DNA of 64,000 bases from JAJPKK01 sp963802745 (lineage in GTDB: Bacteria > Pseudomonadota > Alphaproteobacteria > Rhizobiales > Xanthobacteraceae), in NCBI GenBank assembly GCA_963802745.1, contig CAWDKL010000016.1, positions 19,665 to 83,664 of the forward strand, written 5' to 3'. Position 1 is the first letter of the stretch; each line of letters begins with the position of its first letter. A model generated the notes under the pieces. The model did not search any database, was not told where the DNA came from, and was given only the letters and a program-made list of their open reading frames with translations. Of the stretch, positions 1 through 8,839 are shown in pieces. The translations under genes were made by a program, and so were the position numbers.

Positions 1-136
1 TGAACCATGATAACGCATGCCGGCGGCGAAGTCGTGGTGGCCGGCGCGCCTGTCAGCGCACCCTTGGCGCGCCCGCACACGGTCGCCGTTTGGCAAACCG
101 GCTCGGCAGGGCGTGCCGGACATGCTAAGCGGGCCT

Positions 137-679
137 ATGATCACGAAGAACTGGATTCCGGCCGACCGTCTCAGGACCCGTTTTCCACGCGCCGCCGCGC
201 TGGTGGCGCCGCATGTCGAAATGTTGCGCAAGGCCGTCAGCTTTGCGCTGATCGGCGTCGTCAACGTCGTTGTCGATACCAGTGTGTTTCTGCTGGGCTA
301 TTCATACCTCAAATCGGGCGGCGCCGCGCTGCGGCTGCTCGACGCATTGGTGCGGCTGTGCGGTTGCACGAGCACCGAAACCGCCATGCTGATCGCCGCC
401 AACACGCTCTCGTGGATCGTGGCGATGTCCGGATCCTATGTGATGAATTCGTTCATCACCTTCGCGGCCGAATCCGGACGGCGGCTGCGCTGGCGTGATT
501 ACGTCACCTTCGCGGCTTCGGGGATCGCCGGCGCCGTCACCAACACGGCCGTGCTGGTTATTGCGGCCCAGTTCATGCCGGTGCTGGCGGCCAAGGGCTG
601 CGCCATCCTGGTGGCCTTCGTGGTCAATTTCACCATGACGCATTTCGTGGTGTTCCACCCGCGCCGCCGCGCCGCGTAA
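137..679 (+). CDS. GtrA-family membrane protein
   Basis: A 180-residue integral membrane protein of the GtrA family. These proteins usually help flip or hand over polyprenyl-linked sugars in cell-surface polysaccharide or O-antigen glucosylation, often beside a glycosyltransferase. Four hydrophobic segments are visible, starting at LRKAVSFALIGVVNVVVD and ending in the typical final helix AFVVNFTMTHFVVFHPRR. The ATG at 137 starts close to the first helix. An ATG at 122 and a far longer upstream extension are in frame but add a proline- and arginine-rich stretch unlike the family. The partner glycosyltransferase would lie before the window; the TGA at 1-3 could be its stop. Family assignment is by pattern recognition; the transported substrate is unknown. 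Confidence 0.85.
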   Translation: MITKNWIPADRLRTRFPRAAALVAPHVEMLRKAVSFALIGVVNVVVDTSVFLLGYSYLKSGGAALRLLDALVRLCGCTSTETAMLIAANTLSWIVAMSGSYVMNSFITFAAESGRRLRWRDYVTFAASGIAGAVTNTAVLVIAAQFMPVLAAKGCAILVAFVVNFTMTHFVVFHPRRRAA

Positions 680-694
680 CCGGCGGCCAGGCGC

Positions 695-884
695 TCCCTC
701 TCCCCATCGCTCTTCACGATGGGGAGAGGGTTGGGGTGAGGGGCAGGGGTCCGCGCGGACGGCTCGGGTGATCTTCAGCGGCGGGAGCGGCATGCCGTCA
801 ACGCTGCTCTGAAGGCCCTCGCGGGCACCAGCCCCTCACCCTAACCCTCTCCTCACGGCGTGAAGAACGCCGCGGGGAGAGGGG
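695..884. repeat. Paired palindromic repeat (copy 1)
   Basis: Two roughly 50-base palindromic units face each other about 85 bases apart. The left unit (695-746) folds as CCCTCTCCCC / GGGGAGAGGG and is followed by TTGGGGTGAGGGGCAG. The right unit (831-884) is its opposite-strand counterpart, beginning GCCCCTCACCCTAACCC. The same paired arrangement recurs at 13621-13800 and 62416-62601, with single units at 5899 and 56490. It fills the gap between the GtrA gene and the cytochrome gene. Confidence 0.8.
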
Positions 885-927
885 ACGCGTGCACTTCAGA
901 CAAGTCGGGTTTAATAACCCCTCAAGG

Positions 928-2610
928 CTAAAGCGTCTTCAAGTACTCCAGCAAGTCCTCCAGCTTTTGCGGTTCGGCGGTCCAGTCTATTCCACCATTG
1001 AACTGCGGACCGGTATGTCCCGCGTTCGAGTAGCCATCCTGGCTGGTGTCCATCTGATACGCGCGCGAACTGGTGGCGCGGTCCCAGGTAAAGCCTACCA
1101 GCGTCTGATCATAGGTGGTGTTCGCACGGTAGAATTTGGCTGGCCGATTACCGGTGATCAGGTGATACAGCGTTGGAACGGAGCCGTTGTGCAGATACGG
1201 CGCCGTGGCCCACACGCCGGCAAGCGGTATGGATGCGTAAGACAGGGTGGGTTGCAAGATCGCACTGTCGGGCAGCGTCGCGCCGCCCGGCCCAAAGCAG
1301 GCCGGTATGGTGCAGGCACTGCGCAGCTGCGCCGTCAGATTGGTCTGGACAAAGCTGGTGATGACATTGGCGCGGTTCGGATCCGTGCCGGTCGTCGCCG
1401 GTGTCATCAGATTGGAATTGCCCGGCGCATGGCAACTCTGGCAGGCCTGCTGGAAAATCTTTTGCCCGCGGACTGCCTTCCCGGTGTCGACGTCGAAGGG
1501 GTACGGTGTTGCGGGCAGATTTGTGACGAACTGTCCTGCCAGCGATACGTTGGCCAGATTGACCGATGCCGGATCGCCGGCCGATACCGTCAGCGATGCC
1601 GCGACTTCCCGATACGCGATGACTCCGATGCTGTCGTCCCACTGATAACGGGGACGGTTCTTCTGCTGCCACGCGCCCATGATGTCCGAGGGCGCCGGCG
1701 CCGCCGGCATGGCTGCCTGGAGCTGCGCCGGAGTCAATTTGCTCGGGTCAGCCTCGCTCGCCGCCGCGAAGGTAAACACGTCGAGAGACCCCGGGACGTT
1801 GGCCAGCGGCGGCGGATTGGGTACATTGTAGGTGTAAGGCACTGCGGTTTGCTGGATGCGTTGCGCGCTCTGGTTGGAGATGAATTGCACTTCACCCAGG
1901 AAATAGGCGCCGCCGCCCGGTGCGTTGAAAAGGCCCCGTTCCAAGGCCTCCTGCGCAATCATCGATGGTTTGCCGTAGACCCAGCCCAGCGGTTTGGCGT
2001 TCAGCGCGGTCTGGAAGTTGGCCACGGTGTAGCGTGGATCGTTGACGGTCTTGTTGATGGCGCCAAAAAAGTTGCCGATTTCCGTCGGCGCGCCGATGAT
2101 GCGCAGGTGCTGCCCGTCAGCCTTGCTCACGTTCCCGGTGTGACAGCCCATGCAGGTGAGCGTTGCGTAGTTGACCTGGACGGTTTGCTGGCTCCCGGTG
2201 ATCTGAAAGCCGGCTGACAAGGCATAGCCGGTGCCCAGCGGCATCACGCTGGCCGGGTCGAACGGATCCGGGCCGAACCCGATGTTCGCCATTTTCTCCG
2301 CAGGGATTCCCCAAATATCCGGGAATATTTCGGGAAACAGTCGAAACATCATCACCGGTATACCGACGAAGTTCAGTACGGACTGCTTGATCGCCAGCGG
2401 TGCGGTCCTAAACGACTCGAACGCGTCATGGTTAAGCGCGAGGTAGGCCTGGAGCTCCGCCAGGCGGGTCTGCCGCTCGACATCCCAATTCGATGGGAAT
2501 GTTGGGAATGACTGTGTCGTGGACACCTGCGCCGTTGAGGGTGCCGAAGCGGGGCCTGACGCCAGGAACATCCCCCCCAGAACCATTGCCACACCTGTAA
2601 CCTTAGCCAC
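928..2610 (-). CDS. RoxA-like di-heme c-type cytochrome
   Basis: A 560-residue secreted protein with an N-terminal signal peptide (hydrophobic to about residue 23) and two covalent heme sites, CMGCH (153-157) and CQSCH (390-394). The segment around residues 463-487, GVWATAPYLHNGSVPTLYHL, is characteristic of RoxA/cytochrome-peroxidase-like di-heme proteins. RoxA enzymes cleave polyisoprene oxidatively; other members are peroxidase-like or of unknown role. It begins at GTG 2608-2610 with GGGAG eight bases upstream and ends in TAG. At 560 residues it is shorter than characterised rubber oxygenases (about 650-680), so function should be read as di-heme oxidase/peroxidase family rather than proven rubber cleavage. 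It is monocistronic. Family certain, substrate not. Confidence 0.75.
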   Translation of the reverse strand: MAKVTGVAMVLGGMFLASGPASAPSTAQVSTTQSFPTFPSNWDVERQTRLAELQAYLALNHDAFESFRTAPLAIKQSVLNFVGIPVMMFRLFPEIFPDIWGIPAEKMANIGFGPDPFDPASVMPLGTGYALSAGFQITGSQQTVQVNYATLTCMGCHTGNVSKADGQHLRIIGAPTEIGNFFGAINKTVNDPRYTVANFQTALNAKPLGWVYGKPSMIAQEALERGLFNAPGGGAYFLGEVQFISNQSAQRIQQTAVPYTYNVPNPPPLANVPGSLDVFTFAAASEADPSKLTPAQLQAAMPAAPAPSDIMGAWQQKNRPRYQWDDSIGVIAYREVAASLTVSAGDPASVNLANVSLAGQFVTNLPATPYPFDVDTGKAVRGQKIFQQACQSCHAPGNSNLMTPATTGTDPNRANVITSFVQTNLTAQLRSACTIPACFGPGGATLPDSAILQPTLSYASIPLAGVWATAPYLHNGSVPTLYHLITGNRPAKFYRANTTYDQTLVGFTWDRATSSRAYQMDTSQDGYSNAGHTGPQFNGGIDWTAEPQKLEDLLEYLKTL

Positions 2611-2762
2611 TTATTGATCTCCCGTACACTATTGCCAACGGCGCCTTATCGCACTCCGTTTGTTTCTGCTCAATCTTCAAGGTGCGGCGCCGGCACCATT
2701 TTCACAGTAACGGTTGGGATTATCGGCCGAACAACTCGGCGTGGCGACATCCGCACCGTTGA

Positions 2763-3293
2763 TCAGCCGATCCGCTTGAGCCCTGCGGCATAATTGCGCC
2801 AGCGGCGCACGTAAATATCCGAGCCATGGCGAATCATCTCGGCGGCCTTGTCGTCGAGCGTGCGGATCACGCGCCCCGGCGCGCCGACGATCAGGCTGTT
2901 GTCCGGAAAAGTCTTGCCTTCGGTGATCACCGCGCCGGCGCCGACGATGCAATTGGTGCCGATCCGGGCGCCGTTGAGCAGGATAGCGCCCATGCCGATC
3001 AGGCTGCGGTCGCCGACCGTGCAGCCGTGCAGGATTACGTTGTGCCCGATCACGCAGCCCGCCCCGATGGTGAGCGGAAAACCCGGATCGGTGTGCAGGG
3101 TGGCGTTGTCCTGCACCTGCGAGCGCGCCCCGATCTCGATCCACTCGTTGTCGCCGCGCAGGACGGCGCCCCACCAGACGCTCGCCTCCGCGCATAGGCG
3201 CACGCGGCCGATGAGCGTGGCGGTCTCGGCGACCCAATATTGTCCGTCGGCGGGGAATTCCGGCTTGTCACCGGCGAGCTCATAGATCGGCAT
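2763..3293 (-). CDS. Gamma-carbonic anhydrase family hexapeptide protein
   Basis: A 176-residue left-handed beta-helix protein of the gamma-carbonic anhydrase/YrdA/PaaY family. Hexapeptide turns run through the protein (IGAGCVIGHNVILHGCTVGD is one stretch). The three histidines expected to bind metal are visible in ATLHTD and in GHNVILHG. The family forms trimers; some members hydrate CO2, others have no proven activity. ATG 3291-3293 was chosen because AGGAG lies eight bases upstream and it removes a non-family N-terminal extension. It stands between the leftward cytochrome gene and the rightward membrane protein gene. Family assignment is firm; actual catalytic activity is inferred. Confidence 0.85.
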   Translation of the reverse strand: MPIYELAGDKPEFPADGQYWVAETATLIGRVRLCAEASVWWGAVLRGDNEWIEIGARSQVQDNATLHTDPGFPLTIGAGCVIGHNVILHGCTVGDRSLIGMGAILLNGARIGTNCIVGAGAVITEGKTFPDNSLIVGAPGRVIRTLDDKAAEMIRHGSDIYVRRWRNYAAGLKRIG

Positions 3294-3473
3294 CGCGTCG
3301 CACTCCTGGTCGGGGCCGTTCCTTGCCATGTCTTGGCGGGCTTGGCGAGCGACGGCATCACGGAGTGTACCGGCGACGGCGCCTTTTGCGGTGCGCCGCC
3401 ATGGTCGAAAGCATTAACCGCCCATGGGCTATGTGCTGGCGATTGGGCTGCGGCTCGAAGGCATGGAGACGAC

Positions 3474-4193
3474 ATGATCGCATCGGCGCGGGAACCGGTC
3501 CGGCGGCACGCGCAGCGCGCCGGGATCGCGGTACAGTTCGCCCTCGTCATCGCCGTGATGGTGGCGATTGCCGGCACGGCGGTTGCCTACCTGACGCGGT
3601 CGCAGTGGTCGCGGCCGCCGGAGGCGATCGACATGCCGCCGCTGCCGATCGTGATCGCCGGCGAGGTCTTCAATCTGCCTCCCGCGGCGATCCGCGTGCC
3701 GATGCAGCGGCACAGCGGGCCGCAGGACCGCATCGATATCGCCTACCGCTGGCCGCAGCTGACGCCGCCCGACGGCCGGCATCCGGGCGCGCGGCTGTTC
3801 GCCACCATCGAACCGACGCAAACCAAGCTGTCGCCGGCAGAGCGCCTCAAAACCATCTATCCCCGCTACATCGATGCCAAGCCGGAGGCCGATCCCGGCG
3901 GCTTGGTCATGGCGCCGTTCGCCGATGGCACGCCCTACCAGGGCGAGGACGTGCTGTACGACCCGGCAGCACCCGATCGCTTCCTGGTCCGCTGCACCCG
4001 CGGTACCGACGGGCTAACCTCGGCGACCTGCCTCTACGAACGCGCCGTCGGCGGCGCCACGCTCATATTCCGGTTTCCCCGCGATTGGCTGGCGGATTGG
4101 AACGGCGTGACCGCCGGCATTGACAAACTCATCGTGCGCTGGCGTCCGGCCGCCAAGCCGCCGCGAACCGAGCCAGCCGGTCCCATGCATTGA
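3474..4193 (+). CDS. Conserved single-pass membrane protein, unknown function
   Basis: A 239-residue protein with a short basic N-terminus, one transmembrane helix at about residues 20-42 (VQFALVIAVMVAIAGTAVAY) and a soluble, presumably periplasmic domain of about 190 residues rich in proline. I do not recognise a named domain. The ATG at 3474 has GGAGAC just upstream, whereas the open frame to the left contains non-coding-looking sequence over the carbonic anhydrase gene, so this start is preferred. Rightward and alone: the next gene (aroQ) is on the other strand. Two cysteines (RCTRG and TCLYE) could form a disulfide in the C-terminal domain. Confidence 0.65.
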   Translation: MIASAREPVRRHAQRAGIAVQFALVIAVMVAIAGTAVAYLTRSQWSRPPEAIDMPPLPIVIAGEVFNLPPAAIRVPMQRHSGPQDRIDIAYRWPQLTPPDGRHPGARLFATIEPTQTKLSPAERLKTIYPRYIDAKPEADPGGLVMAPFADGTPYQGEDVLYDPAAPDRFLVRCTRGTDGLTSATCLYERAVGGATLIFRFPRDWLADWNGVTAGIDKLIVRWRPAAKPPRTEPAGPMH

Positions 4194-4333
4194 TCCGCGG
4201 TGCCGCCGGCCCCCCGAGCCTCCGGCGCAGTGCGAGGGATGCAAGCCCGTTCGACACTCATGTCAGCGTTCGAACGGCTTGGTTTTTCGGCCTCACCCAA
4301 CCAAGCGGCTCCCTGCATCCGCTGGCCGGCAAT

Positions 4334-4789
4334 TCATTCGGCAGATTTACGCCTTGTGATGATCGCAAGCCCATCGATCGCGAGGCGATAGCCATCGATC
4401 CCAAAACCGCACAGCACGGCCTTCGCAGCCTTCGAGATATACGAGCGGTGGCGGAATTCCTCGCGAGCGTGGACGTTGGTGATGTGCACTTCGATCGTCG
4501 GCACTTGCACTGCCGCGATGGCGTCGAGCAGCGCGATCGACGTATGCGTATAGGCGGCGGCATTCAGCACGATGCCCACGGCCTTGTCCCCGCCCGCCTC
4601 GTGGATCCAGGTGACGAGTTCGCCCTCGTGATTGGATTGCCGGAACACCAGGGTGAACCCGTGGCGCTCGGCCGCCGTCCGGCATAGCGCCTCGACGTCG
4701 GCCAACGTCGCGCGGCCGTATTTCTCCGGCTCGCGGCTGCCGAGCAGGTTCAAATTGGGTCCGTTGATCACGTAGATGGTGTTCGACAT
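4334..4789 (-). CDS. aroQ: Type II 3-dehydroquinate dehydratase
   Basis: A 151-residue cytosolic enzyme that dehydrates 3-dehydroquinate to 3-dehydroshikimate in the shikimate pathway; type II enzymes are dodecamers. The N-terminal signature VINGPNLNLLGSREPEKYG holds the catalytic arginine and tyrosine of the flexible loop, and FRQSNHEGELV, LNAAAYTHTS and EVHITNVHAREEFR are the other conserved active-site strands. Length matches the family (about 145-155). ATG 4787-4789 gives the standard start; no strong ribosome binding site is seen. In many relatives aroQ precedes accB/accC, but the bases downstream here hold only a membrane protein on the other strand. Confidence 0.93.
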   Translation of the reverse strand: MSNTIYVINGPNLNLLGSREPEKYGRATLADVEALCRTAAERHGFTLVFRQSNHEGELVTWIHEAGGDKAVGIVLNAAAYTHTSIALLDAIAAVQVPTIEVHITNVHAREEFRHRSYISKAAKAVLCGFGIDGYRLAIDGLAIITRRKSAE

Positions 4790-4831
4790 GGCGCCGCCGA
4801 CTAAACCATGTTCCGGTGGTGTCGAATCGCG

Positions 4832-5010
4832 CGTAGGATGGGGAAAATCGCCGTGCCGCGACGGAGCGGATGCGCCCGAACCTGCCGCGATTTTGCCCAC
4901 GCGGACGACACGGAAGGAGACGACATGGAAGGATTCGACCGCGTGGGCAAAATCGCCGGAAGCGTCGTCGCGAGACCTTGCGCGGAGAACGCGATTTTAC
5001 CCACCCTACA
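4832..5010. repeat. GTAGGATGG...AAAATCGCC inverted repeat, copy 1
   Basis: The stretch from aroQ to the FMN reductase gene (4790-5294, about 505 bases) holds no gene. It begins with GTAGGATGGGGAAAATCGCC and ends with GCGATTTTACCCACCCTAC, so the outer ends are inverted. Two further internal arms (GCGATTTTGCCCACGCG at about 4888-4904 and GCGTGGGCAAAATCGCC at about 4940-4957) make a nested set of hairpins. Related sequences occur near 24386, 44875, 58766 and 61691. The rest of the gap (5011-5294) shows nothing I can name. Confidence 0.65.
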
Positions 5011-5294
5011 TCCCCTCCGATCTCATCGAACGCCAGTCTACTATGCGGCAGCGGCGATATCCAGATCGCAACGAACCCATCGGCCGCACAACGCAGCCGG
5101 CATGCCGGCGCTCGCGCCTCCCGCACAACTCGCATGCAGGACCCGCGGCCCCGCGGCCAGCGCCGTGGCGGTTGCGCCGGCCGATCCTTCGCTTATGTTT
5201 CCGCACTGCGGCATGCCGCGGCAATTCAGCCGGCGGGCGCCGCCTCGGTGGGCGCCGCAGGCCGTGGGGCAGCGGCGCGGAGAAGGGATATTGA

Positions 5295-5852
5295 ATGACT
5301 CACGTGCTCACGATTTGCGGCAGCCTGCGCAAGGGCTCCTATAACCGCGCGCTCATGAACGCGCTGCCGGAACTGGCGCCGGCCGGCATGACGCTTTCGG
5401 AAGCGCCCTCGTTTCGCGGCTTCCCACTTTACGATGCCGACCTGCAGGCGGCCGGGTTCCCGGCGGACGTGACGGCGCTGGCGGATGCCATCCGGAGCGC
5501 CGACGGGGTCATCATCGTCTCCCCAGAATATAATTACACCATCCCCGGCGGATTGAAGAACGCGATCGACTGGGTGTCGCGCCTCAAGGACCAGCCGTTC
5601 CGGGAAAAACCGGTGGCGATTCAGTCGGCGACCGGTGGCCCGCTGGGCGGGGCGCGGATGCAGTATCACCTGCGTCAGGTGATGATCTTTCTCAACGCCT
5701 TCGTATTCGGCACGCCGGAAATCTTCGTCGGCATGGCGCAGACCAAGTTCGATGAGAAAACCTTTGAGCTCAAGGACGAAGCGACCCGAAAGTTCGTCGC
5801 CCAGCAACTCGCGGGGTTCGAGGCGCTCATCGCCCGCGTCAAGCCGCGCTAG
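5295..5852 (+). CDS. NADPH-dependent FMN reductase (ChrR-like)
   Basis: A 185-residue flavodoxin-fold oxidoreductase. The N-terminal ICGSLRKGSYNRALMNAL is the FMN phosphate-binding loop, and SPEYNYTIPGGLKNAIDW is the flavin-ring motif shared by ChrR-type quinone/chromate reductases and azoreductases. Such enzymes reduce quinones or xenobiotics with NAD(P)H and protect against redox cycling. The length (about 185) is typical. The ATG at 5295 has an AAGGG-type ribosome binding site about eight bases upstream. It is monocistronic, with repeat-filled gaps on both sides. The physiological substrate cannot be read from sequence. Confidence 0.88.
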   Translation: MTHVLTICGSLRKGSYNRALMNALPELAPAGMTLSEAPSFRGFPLYDADLQAAGFPADVTALADAIRSADGVIIVSPEYNYTIPGGLKNAIDWVSRLKDQPFREKPVAIQSATGGPLGGARMQYHLRQVMIFLNAFVFGTPEIFVGMAQTKFDEKTFELKDEATRKFVAQQLAGFEALIARVKPR

Positions 5853-5898
5853 ACCGCCGCTAGACCCGATGCCGTTCACTTAAGCAAGTACGCACGCA

Positions 5899-5940
5899 TC
5901 CCTCTCCCCGCGGCGTTCATCACGCCGTGGGGAGAGGGAT
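5899..5940. repeat. Single CCCTCTCCCC palindrome unit
   Basis: One isolated unit, CCCTCTCCCC...GGGGAGAGGG, with a loop closed by GCGGCG/CGCCGT. It directly follows the FMN reductase gene and could act as a weak transcript end. The flank at about 5860-5882 (CTAGACCCGATGCCGTTCACTTA) also occurs in inverse orientation beside the unit at 13800-13840, so the repeated element is longer than the palindrome itself. Confidence 0.7.
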
Positions 5941-5978
5941 CGGGTCCCGCCAGGGCTTCATAGCGGGGACCGGATCCT

Positions 5979-6223
5979 TCACCCCGCACACGCCTGCGCG
6001 GTGCGCCGGGCCGCCGTCAGCGTTATTTCCTCGAACGTGACCCGCCGGCACCCCAGAAACCGCTGCGCCGCAACCTCTCCGGCCCGGTCGCCGCCGACCT
6101 GACGCAACACGATGGATCCGGTGGTCACCACTTGCTGGAAAAATATCGCCCCGGCGCGTTCCCGTCGCACACCGCTTAAAACCCGATCCGGAACCCATCG
6201 AGACCGTCCATCGCCGCGTCCAT
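5979..6223 (-). pseudogene. IS4-family transposase N-terminal remnant
   Basis: A leftover of the start of an IS4-type transposase. Reading leftward from ATG 6221-6223, the peptide MDAAMDGLDGFRIGF is followed by a stop and a frame change, then IFFQQVVTTGSIVLRQVGGD and RFLGCRRVTFEEITLTAA. This matches my recollection of the N-terminal part of large IS4 transposases, where the next words would lead into the first DDE catalytic strand. It stops at TGA 5979-5981 after about 60 codons, so no catalytic residue remains. No inverted-repeat ends were found. The assignment is by memory of the family and moderately certain. Confidence 0.5.
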
Positions 6224-6610
6224 GACTGCCTCCCGTGCCGCTTAGCGTGGCAGCGGGGAATCACAACTGAGAGCCATCATGGTGCCGCAATAGTTTTTGC
6301 CGAGACTCTTGACAACAAAACGCGACGATCGAACCTCAAACTCGAATCAAATGCGTGCATGCCGTAGCCCGCGGAGCTTGTCCCCGTGCATCCACCCCTT
6401 GGGGTCGGCGATGGCGATTGCGCCGGCCTTCGCGAGCGGATATGCGCGCCCGCTCCGTGCTGCGCCACATCCGCGTCGCGTCCAAACAGCAGCTTAAAGA
6501 CCAAATCAAGTAGGCGATGGATTACTTTAATCAGTAGCCCGTCGCCCACACCTAAGTCCTACCGGCTGGAAAACTCAGCCTGATAGGATTCGAACTTTGG
6601 ACACGCCGGT
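6224..6610. other. Intergenic, no gene seen
   Basis: About 390 bases upstream of nothing on this strand and downstream of the secreted-protein gene. I see no credible coding frame, no complete tRNA and no clear terminator. The text GATAGGATTCGAACTTT at about 6588-6604 resembles a tRNA T-loop read backwards but has no matching arms. Confidence 0.5.
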
Positions 6611-8698
6611 CTAGTTGGCAAACGGGGCGGGCGCGATCACGTAAGGGGTATCTTGCGCTCCCTTTCCGCCAAAGCCTTGTTGGGTGTAGGCGAAAACCGT
6701 CTTGCACCAACGCAAGGCCACCGCATCGTTATTGTTGGCGGAGCAGTCAATGACCGCATGATTACCAGTATCGGGCCCCGGCGGCTTTCCGCCGACAGGA
6801 ATCAACGGCGTGTACTCAGGCTTCTGCGTTATCGTCAATCGATAAATTCTTCCCGTGCTGTCCTGGAGACTTAAGGGACAGTTCTTCGGGCTTGCCGGGT
6901 CTTGCGATCCCCCGACGATGAAGCTGGTATAGATGAGATTTACGGGAAACGTATTGGGACCCTTGGTCGGATCCGATGTACAAACGCCGTACCGGGTCAT
7001 CGTGATGAAATTATTATTCGGGCAGCTACCATCCATGTTCAGCGGCACGGCGCAGGTCTTCGGACCAAAACCGAACTGAACCGGCAAGGTGGCTGGGTAC
7101 ACGTTCGGCAGGCCGTACGACCCGCCGACCACGATAACCATTCCGGTGCCATAGGCCTGCAGATTGCCCACGGCGTCATCGACCGAATAGGCATATGCAT
7201 TGGGAATGTTCAGGTAATTTGCACCATGAATCAGGGTGGTATATGGGTCGAATTCCGGGGATAGGTTTCGCGGGAGCGGCGGGGCAGGCGGATACCCGGC
7301 GATCTGCAGGTCGTCGAATTCATTTTTAACCGCCTGATACCCCGGATAAGTACGATTCGGCGGGTCGCCCATATAATAGCCGGGGGTATTCTGCAAGAGA
7401 TTATACTCGGGATTTTTGCAGTAATCATTAAACGGAGACCAGCCGTAAACGTTCCTTAGCAAGGTCACATCATTCAGGGCAACCGGATTCGGATGCATCA
7501 TGTCGGTATTGCATGCGAATGTAGGGTCTTTGTAAAGCTTGACATACTCTCGATAGTTTGCTTCAAAAAGCGTCTTCACATCGACCATCCACTGGCAGTA
7601 CTGCGTGGTCGGAGCGTTAATACACGTAGTCCAATTCTGTTGCATTTTGGTTATCGGCGGCCAGGGATTCGGGTTATCCTTTGTCGGCAGGGGATACAAG
7701 TCGGCAGGATAGCCGAAGGGTGGATTTGCTAAGCCATTGGGATCGCGACCAAAAATATGAATGGCCGACGGAATCTTTGGTTTCGTTGCATCGACTTGCC
7801 CTTGGAAACTCAGCAAAGGCCAGCCGGTGTAGTTCGACTGTTGACGCCACGTCTGCATCGCATTCCTGAAAGCATCGATGGCTTGCAGCGTGCCGACATA
7901 GCCGGTCTGGTTCCCGGGGTTTCCGAACGGCTCCATCGCGGCCGGCAAGTACGTCGCATCGACATAGGAAACATCGATATCAAGGTTTTTGGTGTCAAGG
8001 CTCAACAACAGACAATCGGCAGGGGACTGACAGGGAGGAGGAGCGTTTTTGGCGCCCAATGTATATTCAAGCAACTGACTCGGCGCCCCCGACGGCAGCC
8101 CTATGCTGGCACTATATAAAGTCAGCGGTTGACAGATAAGTCCGGTACAGGTCGGAGCGAATTTGACGGGAGTGACAGGTGTCTGCTCCTGGCCGAGAAG
8201 ATATGTCAGCGCGGCTGGCGGTGCAGCGGTCGAAAGGTTGGCTTCGAATATCTCGATACGGCCACCTTGCCACCAATCGATATATTGGCCCTCAAGGTTT
8301 GGGCTGACCGTCTGCACCAACTGCGTGTAAAGTGGTAGATTTATCGTTACCATGCCCTTTGGTGGGATTCCGACGCCTTTCGGATTAATATAAAATCGAT
8401 ACTGCGATGCCTGCGGATATTTGTGAGACGGGGCCGTAGATTGTGTCACGCAAAATATTGCCTGCAACCATTCATCGACCCCCTTCTTGGATCCCGCCGA
8501 AAGCACGGGATAAATATTGTGGTCCGGCGAATTATTATAAATTTGAATGGTCATCATGGGCGGAGAGGCGGGAGGTGTGCAGGATTGGCTTTGAGCCGCG
8601 GCGCTCCCGACATGACCGATCGCCAGCCCGAATCCGACCGCCGCGCCAGCCGCCACACGCCTGGACCACGTCCCGCTATAATTCCCAAAGGTGCCCAC
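6611..8698 (-). CDS. Large secreted protein, possible GH64/thaumatin-like glucanase
   Basis: A 695-residue exported protein. The best start is GTG 8696-8698: AAGAGGAG lies six bases upstream and the product then opens with a classic signal peptide (GTWSRRVAAGAAVGFGLAIG, cleavage near AAAQS). Longer starts at 8722 and 8740 lack a ribosome binding site. After the signal come IQIYNNSPDHNIYPVLSAGS and, later, LDIDVSYVDATYLPAAMEPF. This pair of blocks recalls thaumatin-like/GH64 beta-1,3-glucanases, but similarity is weak and the protein is longer. Many paired cysteines and about 10% proline fit an extracellular protein. The gene is visibly more AT-rich than its neighbours, suggesting transfer. 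Function is unproven. Confidence 0.6.
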   Translation of the reverse strand: MGTFGNYSGTWSRRVAAGAAVGFGLAIGHVGSAAAQSQSCTPPASPPMMTIQIYNNSPDHNIYPVLSAGSKKGVDEWLQAIFCVTQSTAPSHKYPQASQYRFYINPKGVGIPPKGMVTINLPLYTQLVQTVSPNLEGQYIDWWQGGRIEIFEANLSTAAPPAALTYLLGQEQTPVTPVKFAPTCTGLICQPLTLYSASIGLPSGAPSQLLEYTLGAKNAPPPCQSPADCLLLSLDTKNLDIDVSYVDATYLPAAMEPFGNPGNQTGYVGTLQAIDAFRNAMQTWRQQSNYTGWPLLSFQGQVDATKPKIPSAIHIFGRDPNGLANPPFGYPADLYPLPTKDNPNPWPPITKMQQNWTTCINAPTTQYCQWMVDVKTLFEANYREYVKLYKDPTFACNTDMMHPNPVALNDVTLLRNVYGWSPFNDYCKNPEYNLLQNTPGYYMGDPPNRTYPGYQAVKNEFDDLQIAGYPPAPPLPRNLSPEFDPYTTLIHGANYLNIPNAYAYSVDDAVGNLQAYGTGMVIVVGGSYGLPNVYPATLPVQFGFGPKTCAVPLNMDGSCPNNNFITMTRYGVCTSDPTKGPNTFPVNLIYTSFIVGGSQDPASPKNCPLSLQDSTGRIYRLTITQKPEYTPLIPVGGKPPGPDTGNHAVIDCSANNNDAVALRWCKTVFAYTQQGFGGKGAQDTPYVIAPAPFAN

Positions 8699-8839
8699 AG
8701 AGATACTCCTCTTTCCATACATGGCAACCGTTTTCGGCACCTAGTAGCAACCGTGTCATTTGCTGTCAACAGGGTGTCGGGCTGCTTTTGGCTGCGGCCG
8801 TTGACTATCCTCGTATGGCTCCGCGGGCGGCCGCCGGTG

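Noticed and set aside
889..2217. Long rightward frame opposite the di-heme cytochrome gene
   Set aside because: It is a GC-skew shadow of the cytochrome gene, arginine/glycine-rich with no domain, while the opposite strand has clear heme motifs.
6585..6605. GATAGGATTCGAACTTT, like a tRNA T-loop on the minus strand
   Set aside because: No acceptor, D or anticodon arms can be paired around it, so no tRNA is called.
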